A DNA stretch of 64,000 bases, taken from NCBI RefSeq assembly GCF_007097485.1, contig NZ_VKDE01000020.1, forward strand, positions 62,001 through 126,000, read 5' to 3'. Position numbers and translations under genes: made by a program. How positions within the stretch are numbered: the stretch's first letter is position 1; every line of letters begins with the position of its first letter. Positions 62,815 through 64,000 of the stretch are shown here, in pieces. This DNA comes from Carboxylicivirga sp. M1479. Its GTDB lineage: Bacteria > Bacteroidota > Bacteroidia > Bacteroidales > Marinilabiliaceae. The notes under the pieces were generated by a model. That model had not been told where the DNA came from and did no database searches. It saw only the letters and a list, made by a program, of their open reading frames with translations.

Positions 62815-64000
62815 ATGAGTATCAATCGCAATACAGCTCCCGAATTTAAAAACATCACCTCGTTTGATCTCTTACCCATCGAGACATTTGAGCTTAACAA
62901 TGGCATTAAGGTACATTTAATGCAAGCTGGCTCTCAAGAGGTTGCTAAACTTGATTTTCTTTTTCCTGCAGGCTCTGTTCATGCATCTAAACCTTTGCTG
63001 GCATCCATTACCAACAAAGCTCTTACCGAGGGAACGAAAAACATGCCTGGAGCTGAGGTATCAGAGAAGATCGATTTTTTTGGAGCATTCATAGGTCAAC
63101 AAGCGTCTTTTCACCATGCAGTGGTTACTTTAGTTAGCTTGAGCCACTTTCTGCCACAAACACTTGAAATACTGGAAGATGTTATTAAAAACCCTGTATT
63201 TGATCAGAAAGAGATTGATACATTAATAAGCAATCGAAAACAAGAATATCTTATTGAAAGTGATAAAGTTAAAACCATAGCCACGCGCGCTTTCACACAA
63301 AATCTTTATGGCAAAAATCACCCTTATGGTAATTTTGTTACACTAAATGATTTTGAAAACATTACTCAAGATGATGTGATTGACTTTCATCAAAATGGGT
63401 ACATTCCTCAGGGGACGCACATCATAATTTCGGGTCAGCCAGGCCGTAACATCAAAGAGCTACTGAATAAACATTTTGGACAACAATGGTCTGATAAAGC
63501 ACCACTGAGTAATCCTGGGCCAGATAATAAAGAAGAAATAAAACATCAAATATTTATCGAAAAAGCAGATGCTGTTCAATCGGCCATTAAAATTGGAATA
63601 CCCTTGTTTGACAAGCAACATCCCGATTTTCATGGCATGCAGATTCTAAACACCATTTTAGGTGGCTTTTTTGGATCACGATTAATGACCAATATTCGCG
63701 AAGAAAAAGGCTTAACCTACAGCATTTCTTCTTTTATAATGACTTATAAGCACGCTGGTTTTTTAGTGATTGGTTCAGATGTAAAAGCGGAAAACAGAGA
63801 CATTGCTGTTAATGAAATATTCAACGAATTACGTTTACTCAGAGACGAGAAAATACCGGAACAAGAACTTGAAATGGTGCGCAACTTCCTATTGGGAGAC
63901 ATGGTCCGAAATTTTGATGGTCCGTTTGCCACCTCCGATAACTATCGTGGATTGATTGACCTAGATATTACGCCCGATTATTTCCATGAGTTTTTTCAGG
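62815..64000 (+). CDS. M16-family peptidase-like subunit, non-catalytic (3'-truncated by window)
   Basis: Begins three bases after the catalytic subunit (MSINRNTAPEFKNITSFD) and remains open to the window end (395 codons seen). The fold matches M16 (FELNNGIKVHLMQAG, FLFPAGSVHASKPLLASITN), but where HxxEH should be it reads NKALTEGTKNMPG, so no zinc site. It retains the substrate-binding Arg/Tyr motif in FFGSRLMTNIREEKGLTYSI. Complementary loss in the two subunits shows they work as a heterodimer, with this one binding substrate ends. Confidence 0.93.
   Translation, partial: MSINRNTAPEFKNITSFDLLPIETFELNNGIKVHLMQAGSQEVAKLDFLFPAGSVHASKPLLASITNKALTEGTKNMPGAEVSEKIDFFGAFIGQQASFHHAVVTLVSLSHFLPQTLEILEDVIKNPVFDQKEIDTLISNRKQEYLIESDKVKTIATRAFTQNLYGKNHPYGNFVTLNDFENITQDDVIDFHQNGYIPQGTHIIISGQPGRNIKELLNKHFGQQWSDKAPLSNPGPDNKEEIKHQIFIEKADAVQSAIKIGIPLFDKQHPDFHGMQILNTILGGFFGSRLMTNIREEKGLTYSISSFIMTYKHAGFLVIGSDVKAENRDIAVNEIFNELRLLRDEKIPEQELEMVRNFLLGDMVRNFDGPFATSDNYRGLIDLDITPDYFHEFFQ

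Overview
The window looks like chromosomal DNA of a free-living, probably marine member of the Bacteroidota (Marinilabiliales/Cytophagales-like; exact genus not claimed). The signs are outer-membrane PorP/SprF proteins paired with giant surface proteins ending in type B (gliding-motility-like) type IX secretion sorting domains, an ECF sigma/FecR pair, DUF4494 and DUF3127 proteins, and repeated TAnnTTTG -7 boxes, the Bacteroidota vegetative promoter element. I see no rRNA, tRNA, CRISPR array, prophage or transposase gene. Both edges cut a gene.

Layout. 1-8.4 kb: end of a hybrid histidine kinase, a LamG/endonuclease-like lipoprotein, an ECF sigma/FecR/STN-domain signalling trio, an acyl-carrier-like protein without the carrier serine, an Omp85-like barrel and DUF4494. 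8.4-20.3 kb: metabolism and housekeeping (transaldolase-like protein, L-serine dehydratase, NfeD plus SPFH pair, a tetraheme cytochrome fused to a sulfatase-modifying-factor-like domain followed by a Gfo/Idh/MocA oxidoreductase, small secreted and Cys-rich proteins, gpmI, a flavin reductase, rlmN, ssb). 20.5-30.3 kb: a lipoprotein, then a type IX module (2104-residue repeat adhesin, PorP/SprF, PorE-like protein). 30.4-33.3 kb: radical SAM, MFS, DUF3127 and cyclophilin. 33.8-34.3 kb: a small acidic secreted protein built of WMTDL repeats. 34.4-42.0 kb, minus strand: a second type IX locus with two adhesin/PorP pairs. 42.8-53.7 kb: S37 peptidase, ArsC/Spx-like protein, small barrel, porin, FMN-binding protein, dinB, MATE pump, mnmD, M49 dipeptidyl peptidase. 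53.8-57.7 kb, minus strand: a persulfide/rhodanese operon headed by a Crp/Fnr regulator with a candidate operator, plus a PycTM-like membrane protein. 57.9-64 kb: ThrE-type exporter, THUMP methyltransferase, nitronate monooxygenase and a two-subunit M16 protease.

The most novel-looking signal is non-coding. A hairpin element of fixed design (32-base arm, 16-base loop, 32-base arm) followed by a conserved tail of about 25-38 bases occurs at 9594-9703, 20314-20420 and 47399-47506, with a diverged relative at 60530-60624. At three of the four sites the tail runs exactly into the ATG of an unrelated gene (transaldolase-like, FMN-binding protein, nitronate monooxygenase). It could be a non-autonomous mobile element that delivers expression signals, or a shared structured 5' leader. 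Other points of interest are a cytochrome/FGE-like fusion, a carrier protein lacking its serine, an SSB without its acidic tip alongside a DUF3127 protein that has one, near-identical 327-bp repeats in the adhesin, and a Crp/Fnr site placed as expected for class II activation.
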